Of a stretch of DNA of 64,000 bases, positions 11,427-23,090 are shown piece by piece. The stretch lies in assembly GCF_003597395.2 (NCBI RefSeq), contig NC_133790.1, positions 24,724,200 through 24,788,199 of the forward strand. Direction: 5' to 3'. The position numbers and the translations under genes were made by a program. The notes below the pieces were generated by a model. The model did no database searches. It was not told where the DNA came from and saw only the letters and a list, made by a program, of their open reading frames with translations. Within the stretch, counting starts at the first letter, position 1. Each line of letters begins with the position of its first letter. The stretch comes from Chelonoidis abingdonii. Lineage: Eukaryota; Chordata; Testudines; Testudinidae.

Positions 11427-12302
11427 TATCATAAGCATAAATCCCAATTCTGAACTTTAGCATCCAAAATGTGGGTGCCTAGCATAAATTCCTCTAAGCT
11501 TAATTACCAGCTTAGATCTGATAGCGCTGCCACCAGCCAGAATTCCCAGTGTCTGGCGCACTCTGGTCTCCCCAAAACTTCCCTGGGGGACCCCAAGACT
11601 CAGATGCCCTGAGTCTACAACAAAGGGAAAATACCCCATAAAAACCTTGTCTCTCTTTATTTCCTCCTGGCTTCCCGCCTGGTTACTCATAGGCAATACC
11701 GTTTCAAGTCCTTGAAATGCAAACACAGAGAGATCAAGTTTTTTCACCCTCAGTCAGTGTCCCTGCAAAGGTAAGCTTGCAATTTGAGCACAAAGAGATT
11801 TCCCTTCCCCCCGGTTTCCTTCCTCCCCACAGTTCCCTGTGAGTTCTAACTAGGAAAAACAACACAGTCTTAAAAAGAAAACTTTTAAAAAAGAAAGAAA
11901 AGACATAAAAATATTCTCTGTATCAAGTTGGACAATATACAGGATCAATTTCTCTTAAAAGAAAATGAATAAACAGCCTTATGCAAAGAAGAGATATACA
12001 ATTTTTTAAAATTCCAGCAACTACAACATGTAATACAAAAACAATATAAAAAACTATATTGTTCTTATCCCTGTACTTACAACTGGGAAACAGAAGATTA
12101 GAAGCTTGAGATAGAAAGATACCCTCTCAGCCGAGAGAGATAGACAGGTGTGAGGTAGACAAAGGACACACACCCAAAACTTCCCTCCCTGAGCTTTGAA
12201 AAATCCGGTTTCCTGATTGGTCCTGTGGTCAGGTGTTTGGTTCCCTTTGTTAACCCTTTACAGGTAAAAGAAACATTAATCCTTAGCTATCGGTTTATGA
12301 CA
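11427..12302. mobile_element. Solo LTR (876 bp), same family as 46385-47300
   Basis: Ends are TATCATA (decayed TGTCATA) and TATGACA. They are flanked by a perfect 5-bp target duplication CAAGG at 11422-11426 and 12303-12307, as expected for an LTR retroelement. Over most of its length it aligns by eye with the copy at 46385, for example GCTTAATTACCAGCTTAGAT, TCTCCCCAAAAC, TTTCCTGATTGG and TAGCTAT. No internal retroviral or Gypsy coding region flanks it, so it is a solo LTR left by recombination. The sense strand is not certain. Confidence 0.85.
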
Positions 12303-12307
12303 CAAGG

Positions 12308-14585
12308 CCATAATATATCTGTGCCTACTATGTGTTATATGGAATAGTAGATCAATGCAGTCGGCCCAGTTCTGGTAACCCATGTGGGAGTGGGGCCTGC
12401 TTATGTCAATCCAGTTGCAGGACTGGAAGTAGATATTGTGTCTCTGTTCCCCTATCTTGTGTTTCCTCCTGCCCTCTTCCCAGCCAGATCCTCTTCCCTT
12501 AGAGCAGTAATAATGTCCAAGAAAGTCCATGACTGATGGAATAAAATTGTCTTGAATTTAATAGTTTGTGAAAATAGTATTTTCCTGCTCTAAAATGCAT
12601 TCCCCGTTTAACCAAATCTGATCAAAGAGAAGTGCCCTGTACATGCACGCAGGCAGTTGTGTGTGTTTAAAATACATTCCCCAAGCTTTACCGGGTTATA
12701 TTTAGGCATGACGCACCCACCATTGAAATACCCAGTTATTTTTACCCAGGAGTGCAGCAATTTCGTTATGACATCGTCAGCCATCAGAATGAATAGTGGC
12801 TGACCGCAGATAGGAAATGAGAGGAGAGGACAGAGCTGAGATGCTTAGGACAAGCTGCAGCACAGCGTCTTTCCGCTGCTTTTGGCAATGAAATATTGGA
12901 GACCTTACTTGTCAGTGTCTTAGGCTGACACACCGGTTGTGGTCTTGCTGTGCTAGATTCCCTGTGGCCAGTCTACTCTGATGTTTAGGAAGTGTTGGTC
13001 ATCATTAATTGTCTAATGATTATTGCTGTTTATCTAGGGAAGGAATTGTCCTAGCTAGAGAGTGCTCTGGTGTGCCGATGAACTATTCCTGACCCGCAAC
13101 TGCAGGGCTGCCTGCCCGTTATGCAAATCTTTGCACACTTATTGGCTGGTGTGTTCTGAGTTACATAAAGTTGTGTGGTTTTCTCAGTCACCTTACAACA
13201 CACAAATCCATGTGCTCTGATGGGCTAAGGGATGTTAATAGCTGGCCGGAGCACAAGGATTTACATAATGGCTGCACAGTGGCACAGTTCAGATCCCTGT
13301 GCCTTCTACAGGCTGCTACCCTGATAGCTTCATATCCACATACCTGCAAAAACTCCTGCCTCTAAGGCACGGGGCAACTCTTCTCTGCAATGTCCCCTGT
13401 GCTCTCTACTTTCCTCTCACTGCTTCTGTTCTCAGCTGCCTGCAAAGCAGGACTTGAGAATGAAAGGTGCTCAGCCTTGGGACTAGCTGGCTCACTGTCT
13501 TTGAGCTGGTAGCGCAAGAGAGAGGAGCAGAGCCGAGCCCAGGGGCATGGTGCTTAATTTTAAAGAACTTGCTGGAGCCTACAATAGAGGCAGGGTGCAT
13601 GTAGTCTGCCAGGCACAAACATAAAATGATTGAGCATTTTTTTGCAAATTAATTACACTTTTTAATCCAGTTATTCTTAAATATATATTTTGTGCTAAAA
13701 GATTTCTGTGCTCATTGTTAAATTAATGCCTCATCCATCCCTTCTGAGGGCTAGATTCTGCTCCGTTACAATGGTCTGTCCGTTTGAAGTAAGCCCTTTG
13801 ACTTCAGGGCACTTCAGATTTACGTTGTTGTTGCTGTTCTTGCAAACAGTCTGTGGGCTGCACTGAAGCAGGGACCTCATTTGCACTGCCTCAGACATGG
13901 TGACAGTCACCCCCTGCAGAGGGCCAGCCTGAGGCCAATGCAGCACTTCACGGCCACTGCAGCCCAAAAAATTGGGTTGATGTGGGATGGTGGCACTGCA
14001 CTGATGACTCTCTCACGGGGTGACTTCCACCAAGGGTTGGAGTGAAGTTTACATGTACAACATTATCTTTGGCCATTCCTGACCTTTGAGGCCTTCTCAT
14101 TACAAACCTGATGTTCTTGCAGCATAGTTTTAGTATAGAATAGTTATAAGAACCCAAGATTCCTTGGTTCCTGTATTCAGTGATGCAAACACCTGGGACA
14201 ACTTCCTTGGTGTGTCATTAGCCCAGGTCCAGGATAGTTGTTACCTTGCAAGCTAGGAAGCAGCAGTGAGAGCAGAGACTTGCGAGTCAGGGCTCCCAGG
14301 TATTGTTTAGTTTTCCTCCAGGTCCTTACAGCTCCTTTATGTCCCCTAATTGCCACCAGGATGGTGTCTAAGGGCTAGGGACCACAGCTGAGCCTTTCAA
14401 CTCCAGTAGGCTTGATGATAATGTTTCCCTGCCTCTCAGGGGTGTTTTGAGTCTTCATTCACTTATGCTTTTAAAAGCACTTTACAGACTGGGTTATGTG
14501 TGTTTTGTACCAGTGTAACTGCCAGGGAAGGGTGTGATTATTTTAACTGATGGTTATTCTATCATGGGATGTGGTTACACCTGTA
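12308..14585. other. Intronic stretch, nothing recognised
   Basis: Short chance frames only. There is an AT-rich patch at 13620-13730 and no defined repeat ends that I can assign. Confidence 0.5.
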
Positions 14586-14589
14586 TAAA

Positions 14590-15047
14590 AGTGACTTAGG
14601 TCTGGTTGACACGTAAAAAGTTTAAGTTGATACAACTGTGTTGGTCACGTGTGAAAAATCCACACCCTACCCTGACTGACATAGCTACATTGACCTAACT
14701 CCCGGTATAGATACAACTACGTCAACAGAAACGTACCTCTGTCGACATAGCTACCATTGCTTGGCGAGATGGTGTTCCTACACTGATGGAGAAACCTCTT
14801 TAATGGGTGTAGGCTGTGTCTACACTACAGCGCTGTGCCAGTATAGCTACAGCAACGTAGCTATGCTGGTACAGTCTCTGTAGTGTAGACTGTACCTTAT
14901 CCTGGTATAACTGGGAGTGGGAGCAAGCTATACCGGTCTAAGCACCTTTCGCCGGGTATCATTCCATCTACACTAGGAGGGTTGTAGTGTTCTAGCTGTA
15001 CCAATGTAGTTAAAGCACTTTTGTAGGTAGATAAGGCCTAAGATGTT
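14590..15047. mobile_element. Cluster of 'gtgtagac' MITE-type sequences
   Basis: Several inverted phrases recur: GTTGACACG, TCGACATAGCTAC, TGTGTCTACACTACAG at about 14817 and TGTAGTGTAGAC at about 14879, CATCTACACTAGG, TATAGCTAC. It looks like two adjacent or nested non-autonomous DNA elements with a central palindrome around 14850 (CTACAGCAACGTAGC). Exact edges are not resolved. Confidence 0.6.
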
Positions 15048-15083
15048 TGGCTGAGGACCTTTACTGCGTATCAGTGACTGCAT

Positions 15084-15172
15084 GCATCCAGCGAAGTGGG
15101 ATTCACCCACGAAAGCTCATGCTCTAATACGTCTGTTAGTCTATAAGGTGCCACAGGACTCTGCTGCTTTTG
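15084..15172 (+). mobile_element. Short Penelope-like/SINE unit with decayed ribozyme core
   Basis: Begins at the GCATCC just upstream of the ribozyme-like core and runs to GGTGCCACAGGACTCTGCTGCTTTT. Stem II (GTGGG 15096-15100, CCCAC 15106-15110), GAAA (15111-15114) and stem III (AGC/GCT around TCAT) persist. The first core strand reads CCAGCGA instead of CTGACGA, so catalysis is not expected. Confidence 0.85.
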
Positions 15173-18100
15173 CTGATTGTTGATCTTTATTATGCATTTT
15201 GTATTAGCTGATCTATAGAACATTTTAAACAAGGAGGAGCAATGTCTGTTTTGTAGACCCATACTGATCCCAGCTGCTTTTCTCTGCGTCCATTTTTCAG
15301 CAAGATCAAGTTTCTTGGGGGCAAATCCTCCCACTGACCCCATGTCCCTTGAGGGCCTTGAGCCCACCATGGGTGTGGCTCCACTATTGATAAGAGGCAA
15401 AATGCAGGGACCTCGTCCCATGGTCCTTGTCTTCTGCATTCTGTGGAGCTTAGCTTTGCTGGTGCTCCATGGGCACGAGGGGATTGGGTTGGGAGAGGAA
15501 TGGGCTAGTGGGTCCATTGGCCAGTTCTCCTCCACGAAGGGGGACCACACTGGATGGTGCAGGCTGTTCCAGCTCTGAGACGTCAGTGGTAGCTGTGGAG
15601 TGGCTCTCCTCTGGCTGCGCAGCCTGGAGGGATGGAGAAGGGTTTCTGCCAGCGCCCATGGAGGTCCCCAGTGCAGACTTCATGCTGCCATCCTGGAGTT
15701 CTCCCTTAGAGACTTGCCCTTTGAGGAGAAAAACATTGAAGAACTGAATTGAATCTAATCATTGCTACCGTGCTTATCACTGTAATAGCCGAGTAATTTA
15801 TCTGCTGCATTAGGCTGTGCTATAGCCCCACAAGGGAAGTGACGGAAGTCCCATTGCTTGAGATATTTTAAATTAGACTAGATGAGGCCCTAGGGAAGAG
15901 CCCTGCATTGGGAGGGGGCTAGCACTCTTGTGACCTGTCCTTAGAACTGAAATCTCTGAGCTGTGCCTTCAGCTGGTGGAAATGCAGACAGACTCAGTGG
16001 AGGCAGTAGAACGATGTCCATTTCCATCAGCTGAAGGTCTGGCTCTTTAATCTCAGCTCATGTAGAACCTGCAAAGTATAGCTTGGCTTGGGGAAGTCTT
16101 TATCCTTGGCTTCACTCCTGCATGCAGTGCTTTACTGGCCTGTTCTCTTCCTCATTTCATCTTCTCCTGCTCTATTTACTGACACAACTTTCTTCCCGTC
16201 TTCCGTCCTTTGCCTTCAGTTCCTCTCCTGCGTTGGCCATCAGTTAATGCGCCGCATACCCCTGACCCCATCCCATTCTGGATACTATTCCCCTACCTCC
16301 CCCCTGTACTTCTCATTTGGAAATCTTCCCACACATACCAGACATGTCCATGGGGCTGCTCCCCGGGAGGGCTGCGAATGTCACTGCTGAGGCATGTATT
16401 TCTGGGCCTGAACAGCTCCTTTCCATCAAGTTATAACGTACTAGGTGAGTGATTTGTCACCTGAAGAATCTGATTGTTGTTTGGAGCTGATGTGTCCTAT
16501 CTTCAGGTCTTGGCTATTCTCTGTGTCCTGCCTGCTCTTTACCCCTTCCTCATTCAGAAATAGCCCTGGGAATCTGGATCTGATCCAAAGCCTGTTGAAG
16601 CCAGTGGAAAGAATTCCCATTGATGTCAATGGGCTTTTCGATCAGCCCGTTTCAGGTCCCCTGAGGAACATGTCACGGTGAGCATGTGCTGTGTGCAGGG
16701 CAGAGGAGGTGCATGGGGACCCCGCGCTCTGCAGAACTCTTCTTGTACAAGCTCCCAGAGCTCAGGCTGATGGGCCGTGCTGGGAAGGAGAGATGTGGGA
16801 CCGCTGGATCTGCCGCCGTACCGTTCTCTCCCACAGAGCGTTTGCCATGGCAATGCTGCAGAGCTGGTGTGAAGGGGTACGTGAAGATTTTTTTCTGCAG
16901 CCACCAGGAAGGAGTCTGTTGCCTGGCCTGCATGCTAGATGGAGAGTGAAGAGTGAAAAGGACGTGAGATTTTAACAGTTCTCTTTGTTCTCTATCCCAT
17001 GGGTTTTGTTAATAACACGAAGGCAGCAGCAGCCCCTCCACCATTGCTGGGTGCGGGCTGGTATGTAAGCAGACTCTTCATGGTGGCCCTAGCTTTGTTA
17101 GCCAGCCTAGGAACCAGAGAGAACCGCAGGGTATATCTGTGCCCAACAGCCTCAATATAGACTCCCCTCTGTGTTCTGCAACAGATACAGAAAGATGTTT
17201 GGAGTTAAAATGTGGTTTGGGGCTGTGGGTTTTTTTTTTTTTTGTGGTAACAGACATGTTCCCCTAAAGAAGCCACTGAACTCTTCGAAAGCTCCCCTGA
17301 CCCAGTAATATTAAAATAGTAAGTAGATACTCGAGCACTACAAACCGCCTCTGATGTTCACACCAGCCTCTCAAAATCTTACTTCCACTCACCTGCTCAA
17401 TTTTAATCTGAAGACAGACTTTCCCGAGCCCCACGTCTCTCTCTTTGATAAGAACTTCTCCCCCCACCTTAGCAGTACAATTCAGAAGAAACCCCCCCAA
17501 GCTCTTTTTGATCAAATCCTACACCTTTCATTTCTAAAGTCCATTCCCCTTTTTCTTCTCAAGCGCTTGAAATAAAATGATTCCCATGAAAAGGATGGGC
17601 AATTAATAATGAAAGAAAGTGGGGGAGGGAGAAAAAAATCTTCCTTTTTAAAAGAAAAGAATCCATTTTGATTCAGGTTTTATTAGAGGAGAGGATCAAA
17701 AGAACTGAGACAAGAGCGCTTGAATCTGGTTCATCATTTAAAGACTGCTAAAGTGTCACTGCAGATGGGCGTGTACCCATCACTGTGCTAGTTGACACTT
17801 TGTGGCTTCTTTTATTTATTCCCCATCTCTCAAAACTGCAGAACTGGAATTATGCTGTGTGGGTATCTGTGTGTATGTGAAAGTGAGAATTGGCCGGGTG
17901 GGAGAGGAAGAGATGCTGGCTCTTGTCAGACAGTTGGAGTCCTGGTGGCACTCAAGGAAGGTGGAATCCATTGGGCACCACTTGGAGCGTGAGCGGACAC
18001 AGAAGCATAGGGAAGGGAAGACTGGATGCATGTGAGCAGGGTAGAAGGGGAAGCGGTGGAGGAGGTGCTAGACAAGACAGAGGGGAAAAAAATCTTAGCT

Positions 18101-18224
18101 GCCAAGCGTGGCTTAACAATGAGAGAGCTGGGAGAATCCTTTGAGGCTGTGTCTCTTGTGTGTGTTTGCACCGAGCCATCACCTCAGCCCTTCCTGTGAA
18201 TCTCTGTGGCTGTTCTCTCATATC
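15173..18224. other. Intronic stretch, no gene
   Basis: Holds a fragment of the common 'GATCCAAAGCC...CCATTGATGTCAATGGGC' repeat near 16580-16650 and a poly-T run at 17230-17242. Overlapping short frames on both strands around 15070-15750 and 16440-16980 show no recognisable domain. Confidence 0.5.
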
Positions 18225-18485
18225 CGAGTCATGGAGTTCAATTCCCAGCTCTGCTACAGCCCAGTGTGTGACCTTGGTCAAGTCACTTATCCTCTTTCTG
18301 CCTCTGATCCGCATCTTACACATGGGGAAAATACTCCCTTTCTCCCAACCATTGTCTGTCCCCTCTGCTTAGACTGTGAGCCCTTTGGGGCAGGGACGGT
18401 CTCCTCATTGTGTGTGGACAGCACCCAGCACAATGGGGCTCTGATCCCTGACCGGAGCTTCCAGGTGCTCCCATGATGTGAATCG
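18225..18485 (+). repeat. MIR/CORE-SINE-like element, near full length
   Basis: B-box-like GAGTTCAATTCCC at 18235-18247, CORE TGTGTGACCTTGGTCAAGTCACTTATCC, then the tail TAGACTGTGAGCCCTTTGGGGCAGGGAC, CACAATGGGGCTCTGATCCCTG and CTTCCAGGTGCT. This copy shows the tail of the family most clearly. Confidence 0.85.
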
Positions 18486-18640
18486 TATGGAGCAGTAACC
18501 CGTCTATTGAAAGGAAAGCCCTGGGGTTCTGAAATTGTGTGTAAGTAGTTGTCAGTCTATGGGAATAGCTGCCCTGAATAAGCGTGTGTGTGTGGGGGGG
18601 ATGTGGTGAGGTGTGTAGGGGGCTCTATGGGATATGGTGA

Positions 18641-18846
18641 GAAGGCTCTGAACTGGGAGTTGGTGACCTGAAGTCAGTTCCTGGCTATAGCACTGATCTG
18701 CTAGGACTGGACAAGTCACTTCCCCTCTCTGCCTCTTCTCTCTGTCTGTCTGTCTTGTCTGCCTACTTTGAGGCAGGGGCTCTCAGTGGTTTCACGGCAC
18801 CCAGCACAGAGAGGCCTTCGTCTTGGCTGAGGCCTCCAGAGCCATG
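18641..18846 (+). repeat. MIR/CORE-SINE-like element
   Basis: Reads TCTGAACTGGGAGTTGGTGACC, CTAGGACTGGACAAGTCACTTCCCC, a TCTGTC microsatellite expansion at about 18740, then tail phrases GAGGCAGGGGCTCTC and CACCCAGCACAGAGAGGCC. Confidence 0.75.
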
Positions 18847-20001
18847 GTGATCCATACGTTTCCATAAGGAGAACACGTGTCTGCTCTGTAGCCCAGCGTT
18901 CTCTCTCTCTGGCTGAGGACTGCTCGTGCAGACAGGAGGGTGTCAGCTCCTGGAATGTGCCATGCCCATTTCCCCAGTGTCCTGAGCTGAGACAGCAGAA
19001 TTCCTGCCAGAGAGGCTCATGCTGGATCCTCTGGCGGGACTCGAGAGAGGAGGATGTGATCCCGTCACCATCATTCAGCACTTTGGTCATTAAGTGCATG
19101 CGTCGCACCAGGCTCTCCAGGGACTAAAGTGAAAACAGCCCCCCGCTGTGCATGTGGGTGACTCACAAAGCCTTTTCGGCTTCAGTGCTGAACGTGTCAC
19201 AGAGTGTCCCAAAGGCTGCACTCCTCTTGGAGCCCTTGTTCTGTGGGGCAGGGAGAGAGCGCATTTAGCACTGCTGAAAGGTGCCGGATTGTTTGCCCTG
19301 GAGACAGAGACATAGTGTTAGGCCCAGAAAGCAGCTGGACAAGCTTTTCCCAGACTGCCTCCACAGAAGCACCCTGACTTAGAGGGACTGATGTCTGGGA
19401 GCGGGATGGGAAGGAGAGAGCCAAGGCAGTTCATTCTCTAGACCCATTCTCCTAGGATTCCGGCCAAAGTTGGACCCCCCGCCAGCCTCCTGCTAAAAAA
19501 TCTGTTCTGTGCTAATTGCCCTTCATTTCCCACCCCAGAAAGAGCTGCATTTTAGTTTCCCCTGGGGTCCTTTGGGATGGAATGTGCCTTTTAAAGGCAG
19601 AGTAGCAGGAGGCTAATATAAGGCTCATGACAGCACTGCCTGGGCAGGCTGTAGGTCCTGGGAGGTTGGCTCTCCAATATCTCATGCATGGCCTCCTGCC
19701 CGAAAGGTCTGAGGTGTTAAGAGGGAACCTGACTCTCTTCTGACTGAAGAGATCTTTGCACCCTACTCTGAAGGTGTTAAGATGTGGGGCCCAAGTCAGT
19801 TCTCTGGCAGAAGCTTGTACCCTGACCTCTGGGCTTGTCAGTCATGATGTCCTGGTAGAAAGCAGCTGGGGCACAGGGTGAGAGGCAGGTGATGCATCTG
19901 GCTCAGTTTGGCTGTTGTAAATAATGACCAAGATCCTACCTGAGGAGGCCTGATTTTCACAGGTTCAGAGCACTGGCAGCTCTTGCTGACATCAGCGGGA
20001 G
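18847..20001. other. Intronic stretch before the exon
   Basis: Only short chance frames (up to 130 codons, minus strand at 18716-19108). No RNA gene or exon recognised. Confidence 0.5.
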
Positions 20002-20085
20002 TTGGGGCTGGTCAGCACCCCTGAAAATCAGGCCTGTGATTGGGAGTGTGTGTTTAACACCAGCTGTCTAATTGCGAAGTGCTGT

Positions 20086-20101
20086 TTGTTTGTTCCCTCA
20101 G
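20086..20101 (+). other. KSR2: Splice acceptor of the KSR2 exon
   Basis: A T-rich tract (TGTTTGTTTGTTCCCTCAG) ends in AG at 20100-20101, directly before GAGGCAGC. The boundary matches the known KSR2 protein junction, where a split Gly codon precedes GSLSKQDW (GNLSKQDW in mammals). A plausible branch-point adenine lies in GTCTAATTG near 20066-20074, but that is only inferred. Confidence 0.88.
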
Positions 20102-20606
20102 GAGGCAGCCTTTCCAAGCAAGACTGGACCATCCAGTGGCCGACGCCAGAAACAGGGAAGGAGAACAGCCCTGTGTGCCAGCCCGAATCCATGCAGTGGA
20201 TCAGAACCCACCTTTCCCAGAGCCCCAAAGTGCAGTCCAAGTGCATGCAGCACTACTGTCACCCGGGTTCGGCCCACGGACCCACGTACGCCCACGTGGA
20301 GAGACTGACTGTGGAGGGCTATCCTGGGCTATGTCCCCCACTGGAAGCCGGCCACCGCTCCTTGCCGCCGTCCCCCCGGCAACGGCACCCTGTTCACACC
20401 CCCCCACGGACGCCTAACATAGTCACCACCATGACTCCTCCGGGCACACCGCCAGTGAGGCGGAGGAACAAGCTGAAACCTCCAGGGACACCTCCCCCGT
20501 CGTCCCGGAAACTAATTCACCTCATCCCCGGCTTCACCGCCTTGCACCGGAGCAAGTCACACGAGTTCCAGCTGGGCCATCGAGTGGACGAGGCGCATAC
20601 ACCCAA
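20102..20606 (+). CDS. KSR2: KSR2 internal coding exon (kinase suppressor of Ras 2), 505 nt
   Basis: KSR2 is a scaffold/pseudokinase that assembles RAF, MEK and ERK downstream of Ras. This exon encodes the serine/proline-rich linker between the N-terminal CA1 region and the C1 domain. Counting the split first glycine codon as residue 1, it opens with GSLSKQDWTIQWP, has a TPPRTP run at residue 100, TPPGTPP at 112, PPGTPPP at 127, then the RKLIHLIPGFTALH block and RSKSHEFQLGHR at 150-161. Ser153 in RSKSHE matches the 14-3-3/C-TAK1-type site known in KSR proteins. The LIHLIPGFTALH/FQLGHRVDEAHTPK wording identifies KSR2 rather than KSR1. The reading frame is open throughout. The first base completes a Gly codon begun in the previous exon and the last two bases are AA of a Lys codon, so the exon is not a multiple of three and skipping it would shift the frame. 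An in-frame ATG at 20002 lies in the intron and is not a start. The first half is more diverged from my recollection of mammalian KSR2 than the second half. Confidence 0.94.
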
Positions 20607-20614
20607 GTAAGTGA
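20605..20614 (+). other. KSR2: Splice donor of the KSR2 exon
   Basis: AA|GTAAGTGA is a near-consensus U2-type donor with GT at 20607-20608. The frame leaves two bases of a Lys codon. This fits the expected next residues AKKKSKP of KSR2, provided the following exon starts with a purine that completes Lys. Confidence 0.9.
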
Positions 20615-20736
20615 GTTGGGGGCGGTGCCTGCGCAAGCTGAGCAGAGTAAGGGAGCTGGGAGTGGGAGCTCTGTGATGGAGCTAGGAAACGGTTGAGTAG
20701 TGCACACCCTTGGGGAGTGGTTCGGAGTGAGTGCGG

Positions 20737-20905
20737 TTTAATAGCTAGATTGCTGGTATTCCAGGATTCTGGGTTCTGATCCTGGTTCAGACACTGAGTA
20801 GCCCTGGGTGGGTCAGTCCACCGCCCTGTGCCTCAGTTTCCCCCTCTGTAAAATGGCGGAGAGGCCTACCCCACAGAAGTTTTGGGGAACTGAACGTATG
20901 AGATC
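20737..20905 (+). repeat. MIR/CORE-SINE-like element
   Basis: Head with B-box-like GGGTTCTGATCC, then GGGTGGGTCAGTCCACC and TGCCTCAGTTTCCCCCTCTGTAAAATGG, which is the MIR core. It lies about 130 bp downstream of the KSR2 donor. Confidence 0.82.
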
Positions 20906-21559
20906 CGTGGATGGAAGGTGTGAAGGAAGCTGAAGGTATGCTTGCTATTGCTCTCTGTCGGAGCCGTTGGTGATAACCGTGACCACTCCATCCACCACCC
21001 CAACCAGCCCACCTGTCTGGCACTGAATCTAAGACCTCCCTTGCTACAGATATCCCAAGCCTCAGCCTGCTAAACCTGACGTGGTCCTTAGACACAAAGG
21101 CAGTGTTGGCCTGGGCTGTGTGTCACAGCTGGAGTGGTGATGAGTTAATTGGGATGCTGAATTCTGACCAGTGGAAATGCTATTAGAGGGGCGGGTCTGG
21201 GTTCTTTCCAAACTGGAAAAGATTACTGCGGAGGCAGTGTGCCTAATCTCTGAGGGTGCGGGGGGGAGAGGCCCACCAGACCTAATAGTCTTTCAGGCCA
21301 GTGCAAGGACTGACATGTATGGGCTTTCTTTCCTATGGTATTTGGTCACAGCTCTGGGGGAGGAGGGAGCTGAGCATGGGTTAGAGGGACTGTTATCTTC
21401 TTTAGCTTATTCTTGGCACTGGATCAATTCCCAGTCAGCTCCAAGAGCTGGGAGGGCTGCAAAGGTGGCAGTAAATCACCTGACCTCTGTCCCTCCCCTT
21501 CTGAGCTAGGTCTGGTGTCTTTGATGTCTGTAAAGCTCGGCGCATCCCTGCGGATGCAT

Positions 21560-21640
21560 TTCTGTGACTTCGGGCAAGTCCCTTAACATCCCCGTGACTC
21601 CATTTTTCCATCTGTAAAATGGGGTTCCTGAAACTTGCCC
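21560..21640 (+). repeat. MIR/CORE-SINE-like fragment
   Basis: Reads GACTTCGGGCAAGTCCCTTAAC and CCATCTGTAAAATGGGGTTCC. Only the core segment is preserved. Confidence 0.75.
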
Positions 21641-22542
21641 TATTTCAAGTGCTAGATATTAATACGTGTGTGAGAGAGAAATAATGTTGTTCCAGGCAAA
21701 GTTTAAAACTTGGATTTATTTGTTTTTTTTTAAAAAAAACTTCTGCAAAGAACCTTCCAAACTTCTCTCCCCTCCATGAATTTGTTTGCAGAGCCCTCTT
21801 CAGCCTGATAATCTCTGATGCTGGAAAGATTTCAGAGGTAGGAAACAATTAAGTGAAAACGACAATAGGCGAGAGATGCTGAAAAGTGGCCTCTTGCAGA
21901 CACCAGTTTTCTGGTTCCTCTTCATCCGATAATTAAAAGCAGCGTTAGACCAGTAGCGCGTTGCCATGACATCCTCCTGGCAGCTTTCAGTGGACAGTCT
22001 GCAAGCGTAGCTAGTGAATACCTGTGGCATCCTTGGTTACCGAGAGGAACACAGGCATTCACAGGTGGCTCGTTCCTCTGAGCAGCAAAATAATCTTTCA
22101 AGGCGTTCGCTGGCTGAGAGTTTTAAGATGAAACCCAGGCAGGAATGTGGGAAGAATTGGTCTTTACTCTAGCGAGGGGCATTTCATGCTCATTATTCTT
22201 CAGCTAGCAACAGAGTTCACCAGAGCAACTCACTGCTCTCATTCCTTGGCCATTGGCGGTTGCTGGTTCTTTGGAAACAGGCAGCAAAATACCTTCGCTG
22301 CAGTGTAGCTCCATTTGCTGAGAGAGTTGCTGTTGTTTACTTCTGAGGAAACTGTGGTGTTCCCCATTGTAACCCACCCCCCAGCTATTCATGTGTCTGC
22401 ACTTGGTATTATTTATAGCCTTCCAGTTGTTCTTCCTTCAAGAGCTCAGGTTTCAGTGGTAGCCATGTTAGTCTGCATCAGCAAAAACAATGAAGAGTCC
22501 TTGTGGCACCTTAGAGACTAACACATTTATTTGGGCATAAGC

Positions 22543-22570
22543 TTTCGTGGGCTAAAACTCACTTCATCAG
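22543..22570 (-). ncRNA. Hammerhead-ribozyme-like core, left arm
   Basis: On the minus strand CUGAUGA (complement of 22564-22570) is followed by a partly paired stem II (GUGAGU...AGCCCAC with an A.C mismatch) and GAAA (complement of 22543-22546). In stem III the usual GCU is GCC, so the base that should pair with A15.1 is lost. Probably inactive. Confidence 0.45.
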
Positions 22571-22658
22571 ATGCATGGAGTGAAAAATACAGTAAGCAGA
22601 GTATATATACAGCACATGAAAAGATGGGAGTCACCTTACTAAGTGGGGAGGGGGGGTC

Positions 22659-22851
22659 AGTGCTAACGAGGCCAGTTCAGTTAAGGTGGAAGTGGCCTAT
22701 TCTCAACAGTTGACAAGAAGGGGTGAATATCAAGAGAGGGAAAATTACTTTTGTAGTGCTAACGAGGCCAATGCAATCAAGGTGGATTTCCGCCATTCCC
22801 AACCGTTCACAAGAAGATCTGAGTATCAGCAGAGGGAAAATTACTTTTTGT
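22659..22851. repeat. Tandem duplication, unit ~96 bp, two copies
   Basis: AGTGCTAACGAGGCCA begins units at 22659 and 22755. Both units continue through CAAGAAG and GAGGGAAAATTACTTTTGTA. They lie in the loop of the inverted-arm element. Confidence 0.85.
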
Positions 22852-23050
22852 AGTGACCCAGCCACTCCCAGTCTTTATTCAGGTCTAATTTGATGGTGTC
22901 CAGTTTGCAAATTAATTCCAGTTCTGCAGTTTCTCATTGGAGTCTGTTTTTGAAGTTTTTTGGTTGAAGAATTGCCACTTGGTAAGGCAACTCCCATCTT
23001 TTCACGTGCTGTATGTATATACTGCTTACTGTATTTTTCACTCCATGAAT

Positions 23051-23090
23051 CTGATGAAGTGGGCTGTAGCCCACAAAAGCTTATGCCCAA
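23051..23090 (+). ncRNA. Hammerhead-ribozyme-like core, right arm (decayed GAAA)
   Basis: CTGATGA at 23051-23057, stem II GTGGGC (23059-23064) and GCCCAC (23069-23074) with TGTA loop, then AAAA (23075-23078) where GAAA is expected. This is consistent with CpG decay. Stem III reads AGC/GCC. Probably inactive. Confidence 0.5.

Larger units (their letters stand above)
1..20101 (+). other. KSR2: KSR2 intron upstream of the exon (3' part)
   Basis: Everything before the acceptor at 20101 is assigned to the intron preceding the GSLSKQDW exon. No open frame here resembles the preceding KSR2 coding segment, and frames on both strands are short and repeat-derived. Repeats and candidate regulatory blocks inside it are listed separately. 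Confidence 0.8.

Noticed and set aside
15071..15550. 159-codon minus-strand open frame
   Set aside because: Its C-terminal part is antisense to the Penelope-like/SINE unit at 15084-15172, so it is not a gene.
17230..17242. Poly-T as the tail of an inverted retrotransposed copy
   Set aside because: No element body or target duplication could be found next to it.
20002..20101. In-frame upstream extension of the KSR2 frame from an ATG at 20002
   Set aside because: The sequence before 20102 is intron with a clear polypyrimidine-AG acceptor, and the extended residues do not match KSR2.
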